The translations under genes and the position numbers were made by a program. Shown here piece by piece: positions 7,855-22,967 of a stretch of 38,430 nucleotides of DNA. The stretch's first letter is position 1. Every line of letters begins with the position of its first letter. The stretch spans positions 1 to 38,430 of the forward strand of contig DASZCK010000306.1 in NCBI GenBank assembly GCA_035943195.1, written 5' to 3'. Source of the stretch: DAIDKA01 sp035943195. Its GTDB lineage: Bacteria; Pseudomonadota; Gammaproteobacteria; Steroidobacterales; Steroidobacteraceae. The notes below the pieces were generated by a model that worked only from the letters and a program-made list of their open reading frames with translations, was not told the origin of the DNA and searched no databases.

Positions 7855-9177
7855 CTAGCGGCCGGCCGCGCGCGCCAACTTCACCGGCGCACTTTCCGGC
7901 ATGAGCATCAGTGCAATCTGACCCATCAGCGCTGCGCCGGTCAGATACCAAGCCGGTGCGACCGGATTGCCCGTGACATGGAGGAGCCACGTCACCACCA
8001 GTTGGGTGGTGCCGCCGAAGATTGCGATGGCCAGCGAATAGGTGATGCCGAAGCCTGCGCCGCGAATCGCCTGGGGCAGACTTTCGGCCAGGGCCGCATA
8101 AAACGCGCCTACCGCCAGGCCCTGCACTGCATTCAGGAAGATCATGCCAGTGATGAAGGCGAACTCGGAACGGGTGGCCGCGATCCAGGCGAAGGTCGGA
8201 TAGATCAGCAGCAGGAACAGCAGGTTGCCCCAGATCATAACGGGCCGTCGGCCGCGACGATCGGACAACCAGCCGGCATACAGCGTGACCGGAATCCCGA
8301 GCAGGTTGCCGCCGGTTGAGGCAATGAATCCGACCCGGGCGGACAGGTGCATGGTGTCCTGGGCATAGGTCACGATGTAGCCGAAAATATAGGTCGCGAT
8401 GGTGCCGGAGGCGATGAAAACCAGGCCGCAGGCGAAGATCGGCCAGTAGCGCCGCGCGAGTGCCAGGCGTGCCGGGATCGGCGCCGCGGGCGCGGCGGGC
8501 GTGGCGGTTGCGGATTGATGCAGGGTTTCCGGGAGCCGCATCCGCAGCCACAGACCGAAGGGGACGGTGGCCGCTCCCAGCAGGAAGGCAATACGCCAGC
8601 CATATGCGTCGAGCGAGGCCGCGGGCAGCACGCTCGTCAGCAGCACGCCAACCAGGCTTCCCGTCATTACTGCAGCACTCTGGCTGGCGCCTTGCCAGGA
8701 CACCACCAGTCCCCGGGATTCGGGCGTCGCCGCCTCGGCCAGATAGGCCGTGTTGGAGCCGATTTCACCCCCCAGGGAAAAGCCCTGGGTCATGCGGGCG
8801 ATGACGGCGAGAATGGGCGCGGCGATGCCAATGGTGGCATAGCTCGGAATCAGCGCCATGCCGACGATGGCGCAGCCCATGAGCACAAAACACAGCAGCA
8901 TGGCGGCGCGGCGCCCCACCCGATCGGCGTAGTTGCCGATCACGAAGGCCCCCAGCGGCCGGGTCAGGAACCCGGCGCCAAAGGTTGCCAGCGACAGCAT
9001 CAGGCTGCCGTAGGCACTCTGTGCAGGAAAGAACGCGTGACCGATCTGAATCGAAAAGAACGCGTAGGTGACGAAATCGTAGAACTCGAGGGCATTGCCC
9101 AGGGTGACCGCGAAGATGTTCCGCCGCGGCATCCGGTTGGCGCCTAGGACGAATTCGGCCCCGGATCTGATTGGCAC
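7855..9177 (-). CDS. MFS transporter, metabolite:H+ symporter (MHS) family, citrate/tricarballylate-like
   Basis: The 440-residue protein has 12 predicted membrane helices and the MHS opening RNIFAVTLGNALEFYDFVTYAFF. The MFS loop 2-3 motif is visible as GNYADRVGRRAAM, and RMTQGFSLGGEIG matches citrate-proton symporters. It should import a di- or tricarboxylate with protons across the inner membrane. The start is uncertain: GTG 9177 or the internal ATG 9132 (MPRRN), which is closer to the usual family start; neither has a strong ribosome site. It lies 60 nt after tRNA-Ala on the same strand and may be cotranscribed with it. Substrate specificity is inferred from family resemblance only. Confidence 0.85.
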   Translation of the reverse strand: MPIRSGAEFVLGANRMPRRNIFAVTLGNALEFYDFVTYAFFSIQIGHAFFPAQSAYGSLMLSLATFGAGFLTRPLGAFVIGNYADRVGRRAAMLLCFVLMGCAIVGMALIPSYATIGIAAPILAVIARMTQGFSLGGEIGSNTAYLAEAATPESRGLVVSWQGASQSAAVMTGSLVGVLLTSVLPAASLDAYGWRIAFLLGAATVPFGLWLRMRLPETLHQSATATPAAPAAPIPARLALARRYWPIFACGLVFIASGTIATYIFGYIVTYAQDTMHLSARVGFIASTGGNLLGIPVTLYAGWLSDRRGRRPVMIWGNLLFLLLIYPTFAWIAATRSEFAFITGMIFLNAVQGLAVGAFYAALAESLPQAIRGAGFGITYSLAIAIFGGTTQLVVTWLLHVTGNPVAPAWYLTGAALMGQIALMLMPESAPVKLARAAGR

Positions 9178-9237
9178 GGTGAGAGTCTCTGGCTGTTGCT
9201 GCTGCGACGCGATCGGGCGCTAAGACTTTGATTTTAT

Positions 9238-9313
<76 letters not shown>

Positions 9314-9383
9314 GTACCCGATAATGTAGGTCGCGGATTGCCCCAGGCCCATCCCGACGGCCGCGGAGAATACCAGAAAATCC

Positions 9384-10781
9384 CTAGCGCGCGCTCCATT
9401 GCAGCGCGCGCTCCAGGCGCGCGAGCACCCGCTCCTTTCCGATGAGTGCGGCGGTTGCATCGATGGGCGGCGACACGGCCGTGCCGGTCAGCGCCACGCG
9501 CAATGGCTGTGCCACTTTGCCCAGTCCCACGCCCAGCTGCGCGGCAAGGTCGCTCAGCAGGGCATGGACGCCGGCGGCCGACCAGTCGGTCAGGGCGGCA
9601 AAGCCACTGCGCAGACGCTCGAGCACTGCCACGCCCTCCCCGCCCAGGTGCTTGCGCGCGGCCTTTTCATCGATTTCAACGTCGGCGCCGAAGAAATAGC
9701 GACTGGACTCGGCCATCTCCTTCATGGTCTTGGCGCGCTCACGCTGGCCGGCGACGATGCCCTCGAGCAACGCCTGGTCCTGGGTCTGCACGCCCAGGCG
9801 CTGCAGCTGCTCGCGCAGGATTGCGGCGAGATACGGCAGCGACGCCCGCATCATGTGCTGCTGATTCACCCACTGCAGCTTCTCGGGATTGAAGGCGGAG
9901 GCCGCCTTGTTGACGTCACCGATATCAAAGAGCTGCACCAGTTCGTCTAAACTGAAGATCTCCTGATCGCCGTGCGACCAGCCCAGCCGGACCAGATAAT
10001 TGAGCAGTGCCTCAGGCAGATAGCCCTGTTCCCGGTAGTGCAGCACGCTCACGGCGCCGTGCCGTTTGGAGAGCTTGGCGCCGTCCGGCCCAAGGATCAT
10101 CGCCACATGCGCGTAGGCCGGCGGCGTGAACCCGATCGCGCGCAGCATGTTGATCTGTCGCGGCGTGTTGTTCAGATGATCATCGCCGCGGATCACATGC
10201 GTGATGTTCATGTCGCTGTCGTCCACGACCACGCAGAAGTTGTAGGTGGGCGTGCCGTCGGAGCGCGCGATGATGAGATCGTCGAGCTCCGCGTTCTGGA
10301 ACACCACCGGACCGTGGACCAGGTCCTCCACTACAACTTCGCCCGCCAGCGGGTTCTTGAAGCGCACCACCGGCTGCACTCCCGGCACGGGGGCCCGACG
10401 CTCGCGGCAGCGGCCGTCGTAACGCGGCTTCTCCTTGCGCGCCAGCTGCAGAGTGCGCATCGCCTCCAGCTCCTCCTTGCTGCAGTAACAGTGGTAAGCC
10501 TTGCCCTGTGCGAGCAGTTGCCCCAGGACTTCGGCATAGCGGTCGAAACGGCGGGTCTGGTAATAGGGGCCCTCATCGTGAGAGAGACCCAGCCACTGCA
10601 TGCCATCGAGGATGACCTGTACGGCCTCGTCGGTTGAGCGCTCGCGGTCAGTGTCTTCGACCCGCAGGATGAAGCGCCCGGCGTGACGCCGCGCATACAG
10701 CCAGCTGAAGAGCGCCGTACGGACGCCACCAATATGCAGCAGCCCCGTGGGGCTGGGCGCGAAGCGAGTCACGATAGTCAT
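9384..10781 (-). CDS. gltX: Glutamyl-tRNA synthetase
   Basis: The enzyme charges tRNA-Glu with glutamate using ATP in the cytoplasm. The 465-residue product begins MTIVTRFAPSPTGLLHIGG, with the class I HIGH-type motif (HIGG) at residues 17-20, and has the KMSKS-type motif as KLSKRHG in its middle. CYCSKEELE, followed by the charged segment RYDGRCRERRAP, corresponds to the GluRS acceptor-binding insert. The helical anticodon-binding domain ends with RERAKTMKEMAESSRYFF and the final alpha cage. I choose ATG 10781, because the frame extends further only to a TTG and the family starts directly before the RFAPSPTG strand. It is divergent from an acyltransferase gene 56 nt away and followed by tRNA-Ala. 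Confidence 0.97.
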   Translation of the reverse strand: MTIVTRFAPSPTGLLHIGGVRTALFSWLYARRHAGRFILRVEDTDRERSTDEAVQVILDGMQWLGLSHDEGPYYQTRRFDRYAEVLGQLLAQGKAYHCYCSKEELEAMRTLQLARKEKPRYDGRCRERRAPVPGVQPVVRFKNPLAGEVVVEDLVHGPVVFQNAELDDLIIARSDGTPTYNFCVVVDDSDMNITHVIRGDDHLNNTPRQINMLRAIGFTPPAYAHVAMILGPDGAKLSKRHGAVSVLHYREQGYLPEALLNYLVRLGWSHGDQEIFSLDELVQLFDIGDVNKAASAFNPEKLQWVNQQHMMRASLPYLAAILREQLQRLGVQTQDQALLEGIVAGQRERAKTMKEMAESSRYFFGADVEIDEKAARKHLGGEGVAVLERLRSGFAALTDWSAAGVHALLSDLAAQLGVGLGKVAQPLRVALTGTAVSPPIDATAALIGKERVLARLERALQWSAR

Positions 10782-10802
10782 GGAAGGCGGGATGGTAGCA
10801 GC

Positions 10803-10831
10803 TTGGCCGTGTGTCATTACACCGGTAGTAT
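10803..10831 (+). promoter_or_regulatory. Putative promoter of the acyltransferase gene
   Basis: TTGGCC (10803-10808) and TAGTAT (10826-10831) are separated by exactly 17 bases. The expected transcription start falls on or next to the ATG at 10838, and no ribosome site precedes that ATG, so the transcript may be leaderless. The hexamers are moderate matches. Confidence 0.35.
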
Positions 10832-10837
10832 CCGCCA

Positions 10838-11971
10838 ATGAAGCACCTGGAGTCTCTGGATGGCATCCGGGCCATCGCCATCGCCATGGTCATGTGCTTC
10901 CATTATTCCTATTTCGCGTCCGGCTGGATCGGTGTGCAGCTGTTCTTCACGCTGTCCGGTTACCTGATAACCGGCATCCTGCTGCGCTCCCGGCACAAAC
11001 CCTTCCGCATCTATATCGGTACCTTCTTCTGGCATCGCGCCCTGCGCATCCTTCCCCTGGTGGTGTTTTTCCTGCTGGTCTCGGCACTCATTTATATTGC
11101 GACCGGCGTGCCGCAGTCATTCCGATCGGATTGGCCCTGGCTACTGGGTTTCCTGGCCAACATCGCACGCCTGCGGCCGACGGATGTCGGACCCGCCTAC
11201 GTGCATCTGTGGTCCTTGGCCATTGAGCAGCAGTTCTATCTGTTTTGGCCGCTGCTCATTTACTTCATGCCGCCCGCCCTCTTCCGCAGATTCGTGGTGG
11301 GCCTGCTGGTCTTCACGCCGCTGCTGCGCCTCGCGGTGTTCTCCTGGACGGTGCATCTGGGCTATGACGCCGAGATGGCCGGCAAGGTCGTGTATGTCTT
11401 GCCGTTCACCCAGCTGGATGCCTTTGCCGCCGGCGCGGCCATCCCAGTCTTGGCGCTCGATCGGCTGAACAATCCAGGGCGGCGCCTGATCGCGGCATTT
11501 CTCGCGACCGCTGCACTCGGGGCGGCGGTGCTGGCCGCGGCCTACTACGGTGGGCAGGGCGCCTTTGTCGCAAGTTTTGGCTACGCGATGTTCCTGCTGC
11601 AGAGTCACGGATACGTGTGGGGATATTCCCTGTTGAATCTCCTCGCCCTGCTGGCGCTCATCTGTGCTCTGCGACGCCTGGTCTGGCTGCGTTTTCTGGA
11701 AAACGCGTTCCTCACCTGGGTGGGCCGCATCTCCTTTGGCATGTACGTCTATCACATTCCGCTGTTGCTGCTCGGTGAGGCGGCCTTGGCAAAACTGCTG
11801 CCGCATCCCGGTCCGCTCATCAGAGCCGGGTTCTTCGTGATTTGGGCGCTGATCGTCCTCGGGGTCGCGAATCTGAGCTTCCGCTTCATCGAAGCGCCGT
11901 TCCTGGCGATGAAGAACCGTGGCTGGATTGCCAAAGCGCTGCGAGAGGCGCCAACTGTTGCACCGCAATAG
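10838..11971 (+). CDS. Acyltransferase 3 (OafA/YrhL-type) membrane protein
   Basis: The 377-residue protein is an integral membrane acyltransferase with about ten helices. The N-terminal motif LDGIRAIAIAMVMCFHY gives the family's R-x10-H pair, and the following GWIGVQLFFTLSGYLITGILL is the second signature. The segment HLWSLAIEQQFYLFWPLLIYF is also diagnostic. Members transfer acetyl or other acyl groups to sugars of O-antigen, exopolysaccharide or peptidoglycan, taking the acyl group from the cytoplasm. No SGNH domain is fused at the C-terminus. It stands alone between gltX (divergent) and the poly-HAMP kinase. Acceptor unknown; a surface glycan is likely. Confidence 0.9.
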   Translation: MKHLESLDGIRAIAIAMVMCFHYSYFASGWIGVQLFFTLSGYLITGILLRSRHKPFRIYIGTFFWHRALRILPLVVFFLLVSALIYIATGVPQSFRSDWPWLLGFLANIARLRPTDVGPAYVHLWSLAIEQQFYLFWPLLIYFMPPALFRRFVVGLLVFTPLLRLAVFSWTVHLGYDAEMAGKVVYVLPFTQLDAFAAGAAIPVLALDRLNNPGRRLIAAFLATAALGAAVLAAAYYGGQGAFVASFGYAMFLLQSHGYVWGYSLLNLLALLALICALRRLVWLRFLENAFLTWVGRISFGMYVYHIPLLLLGEAALAKLLPHPGPLIRAGFFVIWALIVLGVANLSFRFIEAPFLAMKNRGWIAKALREAPTVAPQ

Positions 11972-12043
11972 TCAGACGCGGTTCACAATTTAGGCTGTCA
12001 ATCTGGCGCCAAACAGCTACAACCGTAGCAGATGGTTTCGATT

Positions 12044-12089
12044 TGTAGGCCGCGTCCTACAGCCCTTTCACAGCCCTGAACTCTATGCT
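12044..12089 (+). promoter_or_regulatory. Perfect TGTAGG-N6-CCTACA box and putative -10 of the poly-HAMP kinase operon
   Basis: TGTAGG-CCGCGT-CCTACA at 12044-12061 is a perfect inverted repeat with the same 6-N6-6 geometry as the known GacA/UvrY site. A -10-like TATGCT lies at 12084-12089, 22 nt beyond it, with no good -35. The box would then be centred near -43, where an activator can replace -35 contacts. Another -10-like TACGAT lies at 12100-12105. The kinase ATG is at 12172. Confidence 0.5.
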
Positions 12090-12171
12090 GCGGTCAGATT
12101 ACGATCGACTCGTGCGCCTACGCCTACGCATCTTGCCTAGGTCGCGCCGCAGGCGTTCGGGGGGAGCAACC

Positions 12172-17897
<5,726 letters not shown>

Positions 17898-17913
<16 letters not shown>

Positions 17914-19667
17914 CCCCGGACCGCATGGCATCGCGTCCCGAAGCCGTTGCTTGGGAGAAGGTCAACATTCTGCTGGTGGATGACCAGCCGGCGCGACTGC
18001 TGACCTATCAGACCGTGCTGAAGGAGCTGAACCAGAATCTGGTGTGCGCGACTTCGGGACTCGAGGCTCTGGATAAGCTGATGCGCGAGGAGTTCGCGGT
18101 CGTGCTGCTCGATGTGAGCATGCCGGACATGGACGGTTTCGAGGCCGCGCGCCTGATTCACGAGCATCCGCGCTTCGTGCGCACCCCCATCATCTTCGTG
18201 ACCGGCGTGCATGTGTCGGAACTGGACCGGCTGCGCGGCTACAAGCTCGGCGCCGTGGACTACGTGTCAGTGCCGGTGGTGCCGGAAATCCTGCGCAGCA
18301 AGGTGTCGGTGCTGGTCGAACTGTATTGCAAGCGTCGTGAACTGGTCGCCCTCAACCGCAACCTCGCCTTCGCCAACGAGCAGCTCGCGCAGGCAAACAC
18401 CGCGCTGCAGGCGGAGAAGACCCGCGAACTGCATGCCCTGAATCAAAGCCTGCAGCAATCGAACGGGGATCTGGAGCGCGCCAACCTCGCCTTGCAGGCC
18501 GAAGTGGCGGAGCGGACCCGCGCCGAACAGGCGCTCAAGGAGGCCGATCGCCACAAGGATGAATTCCTGGCGATGCTGGCGCACGAGCTGCGCAATCCCC
18601 TGGCGCCCATCCGCAACGCCGTGCACCTGATGAAAATGAAGGCGGTCACGGATTCGCAGTTGCTGCTGTCGCGCGACATCATCGAGCGCCAGCTGCTGCA
18701 GCTGTCGCGGCTGGTGGATGACCTGCTGGACGTTTCGCGCATTACCCGGGGCAAGATCAATCTCACGCGTCAGCGCGTCGAACTCAAGGAACTGGTCGAC
18801 CGTGCCGTGGAGACCGTGACGCCGGCGATCGAGGGGCGTGGCCATTCCCTTAGCGTCGACATTCCCAGCCGCCCACTGGCGGTCTACGGCGATCCGATGC
18901 GCCTGACGCAGGCCCTGGGCAATGTTCTGGGCAACGCGGCCAAGTACACCGACAAGGGCGGTCAGATCATGCTGCGGGCGCGACGCCGTCAACGCGATAT
19001 CGAGATTTCGATCCGCGACAATGGCATCGGCATCGTCCCGGAGGTGCTGCCCTGCATCTTCGACCTCTTCACGCAGCTCGACCAGCGCGGCAGCCGGCCC
19101 CAAGGTGGCCTGGGCATCGGCCTGGCGCTGGTGCGGCAACTGGTGGCGATGCACGGGGGCACGGTGACCGCATCCAGCGAGGGCCCGGGCAAGGGCAGCG
19201 AATTCATCATCCTCTTGCCATTGTCCGTCGAGCGGTCTGCCGAAGAGGACGCTGCGGAGCAGCCAGAATCAGTTCAGGAGCCGGTGGCGGCACCGCGGGC
19301 CATCACGCAGCGCCGGATTCTGGTCGCCGACGACAACCCGGATGCACGCGAAAGCCTGGCCACGCTGCTGTCGTTGAATGGTCACGAAGTATTTCGTGCC
19401 GAGGACGGGAGCGATGCGTGGCTGTCCGCGGAGCGGCACCGCCCGGACGTCGCCCTGCTCGATATCGGCATGCCCGGCGCCAATGGTTACGAAGTGGCGC
19501 GTCGCATCCGCGGCCAACCCTGGGGACGCACCATGGTGCTGGTGGCCCTGACGGGCTGGGGTCAGGAATCCGACCGACGGCGCTCGCACGAGGCCGGGTT
19601 CGACAGTCATCTCACCAAGCCGGTCGACCCGCAGGTGTTGGACGATCTGCTGGCGCGCGTCTCCTAG
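17898..19667 (+). CDS. Hybrid sensor kinase: receiver, coiled coil, HisKA/HATPase, receiver
   Basis: I choose ATG 17898, inside the end of the preceding gene (16-base overlap); ATG 17925 is also possible, and neither has a clear ribosome site. The 589-residue soluble protein starts with a receiver (ILLVDDQ, phospho-acceptor in VVLLDVSMPDMDG). A long coiled coil (LNRNLAFANEQLAQANTALQ) leads to the kinase with LAHELRNPLAPIRN. The ATP site has VLGNAAKYT, IRDNGIGI and GGLGIGLAL. A second receiver at the C-terminus has ILVADDN and VALLDIGMPG. Receiver-first kinases are usually switched by phosphotransfer from another kinase, and the upstream poly-HAMP protein is the obvious partner. The output protein is not fused; stand-alone receivers lie further along in the window. 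Confidence 0.92.
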
Positions 19668-19730
19668 GCCTGCTCCTACGCCGACAGACGGGTTTCCCCG
19701 CCTGGGTGGACCGCCCCTGCGGGCTAGACT
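19663..19730 (+). promoter_or_regulatory. Degenerate TGTAGG-box and -10-like element before mipA
   Basis: CCTAGG-CCTGCT-CCTACG at 19663-19680 keeps the core halves TAGG and CCTA in 6-N6-6 spacing. A -10-like TAGACT lies 44 nt further on, at 19725-19730. Transcription start near 19737 would leave almost no leader before ATG 19740, which also lacks a ribosome site. The box contains GCTCCTAC, also seen in gammaproteobacterial REP elements, so a REP relic is an alternative. Confidence 0.3.
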
Positions 19731-19739
19731 GCCGCAACA

Positions 19740-20603
19740 ATGCCCAACATTCTGCGTTCGATTGCACTGCTGTCCCTGCTACTCATTGCCTGCGTACCAC
19801 ACGCGGCGCAGGCCCAATCCCAGTCGCCACTGCAGGAATGGCAGTACGATGGCGGCATCATTCTCGCCCGCCTGTTTGAGCCCAATCTGCCCAAATGGCG
19901 TGACGTGGCGGGCGCCGCCGCGGAAGTCCAGCCGGCCTATGACGGAGCGCGCGCCTACAAGGTCAGCGGCGGCCCGGTGGTCAACATCTATTATCGCGAC
20001 ATCGCCTTCTTCTCCACCGGCGAAGGGCTGGGCTACAACTTCCTGCGCGGCGACCATTACCAGGTCGGGATCGGTCTGACCTATGACCTGGGCCGCAATC
20101 AAAAACTGGACGGCGCCAATCTCAATGGCATGGGCGATATCAGGGCGGCGCCGGTCGGCAAGCTCTACGGCTCCTGGGTGCTGTCGAAAAAGTTTCCCAT
20201 GATCCTGCGCGTGGCGGCTCGCCAATACATGGGCGGGGCACAGGGCGCGGTCGGCAATGCCTCGGTGTATCTGCCGCTGCCAGGCAGCTCCCGCACCTTC
20301 GTCATGTTCGCGGGGCCCTCCATCACCATGGGCACGGCGCACTACCTGCAGACCGTCTACGGCGTGAGTGAGCAGCAATCCATGGCCTCAGGCCATCCCG
20401 AATACAATATTACTCGCGCCGGTACCACCGATGTGGGAGTCGGCTTCAGTGCCACGAAATTCATCGGCAAGCACCTGCTGATCAATCTCGACACCGCCAT
20501 CAGCCAGGTGCGCGGAACGCCGGCGCGCAGTCCCCTGATCGAAAACCGCACCCAGCGGGTCCTGGCCCTGTCATTCGAATATCACTTCGAATCCGCACCG
20601 TGA
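19740..20603 (+). CDS. MipA/OmpV-family outer-membrane protein
   Basis: The 287-residue product has a signal peptide ending HAAQA at about residue 25. Alternating beta strands follow (YDGGIILARLFEPNLPKW, VVNIYYRDIAFFSTGEGLGYNFLRGDHYQVGIGLTYDLGR) and it ends in LALSFEYHF-like residues near the C-terminus, as expected for an outer-membrane barrel. The family includes MipA, which links the lytic transglycosylase MltA to peptidoglycan synthases, and OmpV, which is osmotically controlled; it is often induced by antibiotics through two-component systems. No ribosome site precedes the ATG. The gene converges with asmA, with a 22-base overlap at the 3' ends. Confidence 0.82.
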   Translation: MPNILRSIALLSLLLIACVPHAAQAQSQSPLQEWQYDGGIILARLFEPNLPKWRDVAGAAAEVQPAYDGARAYKVSGGPVVNIYYRDIAFFSTGEGLGYNFLRGDHYQVGIGLTYDLGRNQKLDGANLNGMGDIRAAPVGKLYGSWVLSKKFPMILRVAARQYMGGAQGAVGNASVYLPLPGSSRTFVMFAGPSITMGTAHYLQTVYGVSEQQSMASGHPEYNITRAGTTDVGVGFSATKFIGKHLLINLDTAISQVRGTPARSPLIENRTQRVLALSFEYHFESAP

Positions 20604-22528
20604 AGTAAGGCACTGCAGTCCTGGTCCTTGGCAAGCCCTGGATCGACAAAGGCCAGCATGGCCGCAACCGGGGTGAGGAGCGTACCCAGCGCCGCCGCGA
20701 TGCCACCCTGCTTGATGAGCTTTCCCTTGTCAGGTCCGAAGGTAGGCTTGACGAGCTGACCCTTGATGTCCACCGGGGCGCGCACCCGCACCAGGTGGAA
20801 TTTCTTCGGTTGACCCTGCAGGGCCAGGTCGAGCTTCTCGGTACCAAAATCAATATTCCCTTTGCCGGTGATCAATACGTCCTGAGTGTCCAGGACCAAG
20901 CTCGTGGCGCTCGCGGTACCATCAGTGATATCGAAGCGGGCCACTCCGCAACGGATCGGCGCACGCTGCTCGTTCTTGGTGAGCAGCAATCCGATGCCCT
21001 TGAGGTCGATGCCCGTCAGCTCGGCGAACGCCGCGCGAATGTCACCGTGCGGAATGACGGCGACCAGCCGCCCGTCGGCATCGGCCATCAGGCTGTGCAC
21101 CGAGTCACCCTTTCCCGAGATCACCGCTCTTGCCTGCAGGATGCCCCCGAGCGGCGCCGCACTGGCGGGTCCCTTGCCCTTCAGCTGGTCCAAACTGATA
21201 TCCGTGGCGCGCAATTCCATATGCACCGCGGGCACCGGCGTGCGCGCGTCGATACGGATGACGCCACTGAGTCGACCCTGTGGCATGACGAACTGAACCG
21301 GATCCAGCGCCAGCACGCCATCCTTCAGTGTGGCGTGGAGGTTCACATGGGAGAACGGCACTTTGCCGGCCTCGATGTCGGTTGCATTGAAGGTCACGTC
21401 CGCGTCCATCGCCTTGACGCGGTTGGTCGCCAGATGCGCATCGGGAAGCAGCATCTTGCGTGCAGGCGCCGCGCTGCCGGGTTCCAGACTCGGCGCGCTG
21501 GCGCGCGAGCCCGTGAGCGCCCCCAGATCGGACAGCAACAGATGGCCGGATTTCAATGTGGCCGTAAGATTGGGACGCTGGTGCGTGGCATCGACACTCA
21601 CGCTGCCGGAAATATCACTGCGTCCCAGCGTCCCCTTGATGTTGCGGACCTCGAAGCGCTGGCCGTCGCGGCTGATCTGGGCCTGGAGCTGATAGGGCGG
21701 GGAGTTCGGCAGCGCGAGGTGGGTGAGGTAGTAGAGCTGGGCGAGGTCCGGACCGCGCGCGGCGACCTGCAGTGTAAGTTGCCCGAGGTTAAAGGGTTTG
21801 AGCACTTCGCCGCTGGCGGTCACCTCGTTCTGGCCGGCCTGGATGCTGAGCTTGAAAGGATAGGGATGCTTCGAATCCACCACCAGCAGAGCGCCCCCTG
21901 AGACATCCAGGGCGAACGGCTCATCGTTGATGCTTCCCTGCCCTTCAATGTGGAGGGCCTGGGGATCGGCCGCCGCGGCATGCTCGTGAGCCTGGATCGT
22001 GCCATGGATATTGAGCCGGTGCGGGTCATCGAGCAGTACGACTTTTCCCGAGTTGATGATCAATTCGTGAATGGCCGGCAGCTTGAAGGGCTTGGCGGCG
22101 GTTGCGGTCGCACTGGTGGGCGCGGTGTTGGCATCGGTCCAGTTGGCACGGCCGGATATCTCCTGATGCAGGTACAGATCCGGCTGATCGATGGCGACGC
22201 GGGGCAGCACCAGGTGTCCGCGCAGCAGCGCGCCCAGGTCAATCTGAACCTGCAGTTGCTGCAACTGCAGCAGCGGACGCGACGGCTCCCAGGGCGGATT
22301 GGCAACCCGCAACCCCTGCACGGTCAGCGTCGGTGTGCGCGACCAGAGGTGTGCCCGCAGATGCCCGGAAATCGTCACCGTGCGCCCGCTACGGGCACTG
22401 AGGGCACGTGCAATCGGTCCGCGCAGCCAATCCCAGTCCATCAACGCCAAGGCAAGTATGAGCAGCGCCACCACCGCGGCCAGGCCGGCCGCCCCATAGA
22501 GCAGGACCTGACGAAGCCTTGGGTTCAT
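20582..22528 (-). CDS. AsmA-family protein
   Basis: The 648-residue protein has a short basic N-terminus, one membrane helix (about residues 9-30, GAAGLAAVVALLILALAL), and a long periplasmic part with beta-rich repeats. The start DWLRGPIARALSARSGRTVTISGHL and the later LQVQIDLGALLRGHLVLPRVAIDQPDLYL are the AsmA/DUF748-type opening. The C-terminal segment LVLDTQDVLITGKGNIDFGTEKLDLALQGQPK is the AsmA C-terminal domain. AsmA proteins are bridge-like lipid-transfer proteins thought to move phospholipids between membranes. The last seven codons overlap the end of mipA on the other strand. A TGTAGG-box lies 136 nt upstream but points more plausibly at the plus-strand small ORF. Confidence 0.88.
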   Translation of the reverse strand: MNPRLRQVLLYGAAGLAAVVALLILALALMDWDWLRGPIARALSARSGRTVTISGHLRAHLWSRTPTLTVQGLRVANPPWEPSRPLLQLQQLQVQIDLGALLRGHLVLPRVAIDQPDLYLHQEISGRANWTDANTAPTSATATAAKPFKLPAIHELIINSGKVVLLDDPHRLNIHGTIQAHEHAAAADPQALHIEGQGSINDEPFALDVSGGALLVVDSKHPYPFKLSIQAGQNEVTASGEVLKPFNLGQLTLQVAARGPDLAQLYYLTHLALPNSPPYQLQAQISRDGQRFEVRNIKGTLGRSDISGSVSVDATHQRPNLTATLKSGHLLLSDLGALTGSRASAPSLEPGSAAPARKMLLPDAHLATNRVKAMDADVTFNATDIEAGKVPFSHVNLHATLKDGVLALDPVQFVMPQGRLSGVIRIDARTPVPAVHMELRATDISLDQLKGKGPASAAPLGGILQARAVISGKGDSVHSLMADADGRLVAVIPHGDIRAAFAELTGIDLKGIGLLLTKNEQRAPIRCGVARFDITDGTASATSLVLDTQDVLITGKGNIDFGTEKLDLALQGQPKKFHLVRVRAPVDIKGQLVKPTFGPDKGKLIKQGGIAAALGTLLTPVAAMLAFVDPGLAKDQDCSALLHGADSK

Positions 22529-22663
22529 GGGAAAACTGTCCGCGAATAATCAGGATTCGAGGGTAAGCGGGTTGGCCGCCCGTGCCCGTCGGAGCTTCGC
22601 GCCAGGGCACGTAAGACGTTTGCAGGCCCGCCGGGACACCAGCCTTGTTCACATAACTGATGC

Positions 22664-22729
22664 TGTAGGCGTAGGCCTACTTCATCACATGTACTTCGAC
22701 TGAATCGTAGCCGCGACCGCGCCTGTAAT
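22664..22729 (+). promoter_or_regulatory. TGTAGG-box and -10-like element between asmA and a small ORF
   Basis: TGTAGG-CGTAGG-CCTACT at 22664-22681 matches the palindrome except for the last base, and its spacer carries a further half-site, giving GTAGGCGTAGG as a direct repeat. A TGTAAT (five of six -10 positions) lies at 22724-22729, 42 nt downstream. Transcription start near 22736 leaves about 28 nt to ATG 22764. Confidence 0.45.
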
Positions 22730-22763
22730 TATTGCGCCCGGGAAGGGAAACGGGAGACCCCCG

Positions 22764-22967
22764 ATGACGTATCGCAATACCCTGATTCAACGGTCGCGGA
22801 ACTTTGAGTCAGAGAACGCCGAGCCCGCCGTACTCGACTATCTGCAGGTGCGCAACCAGCAGTGCCTTCAGGCCTGGCACAAGCGCCGCGTGAAACACGC
22901 CCTGACTGCGAATGCCCTCAGTCTTCGGTCAGCGTCAGCAGCACATCCGGATACCACGCGCAGTTGA
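22764..22967 (+). CDS. Small hypothetical basic protein (67 aa)
   Basis: The product is hydrophilic and basic, with no membrane segment or cysteine pair. It opens MTYRNTLIQRSRNFESEN and contains LDYLQVRNQQCLQAWHKRRVKHAL. I do not recognise it. Support for a real gene is a CGGGAG ribosome-like site about 8 nt before the ATG and a promoter-like TGTAAT 35 nt upstream, behind a regulatory box. Against it, the last 50 bases overlap the end of the converging protease gene. The first 40 residues are the more convincing part, and the C-terminal Ser/Ala/Arg run may only reflect antisense to the protease. Confidence 0.4.
   Translation: MTYRNTLIQRSRNFESENAEPAVLDYLQVRNQQCLQAWHKRRVKHALTANALSLRSASAAHPDTTRS

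Noticed and set aside
9399..9950. Plus-strand open frame inside gltX
   Set aside because: Antisense to conserved GluRS sequence, no ribosome site or recognisable domain.
10782..10838. Longer N-terminus for gltX from an upstream TTG
   Set aside because: The extra residues are outside the family, and the family start is the ATG directly before the RFAPSPTG strand.
12115..12125. CCTACGCCTAC direct repeat after the perfect box
   Set aside because: It resembles the reverse of the direct repeat at 22665-22675 but has no opposing half-site at the right spacing; noted only.
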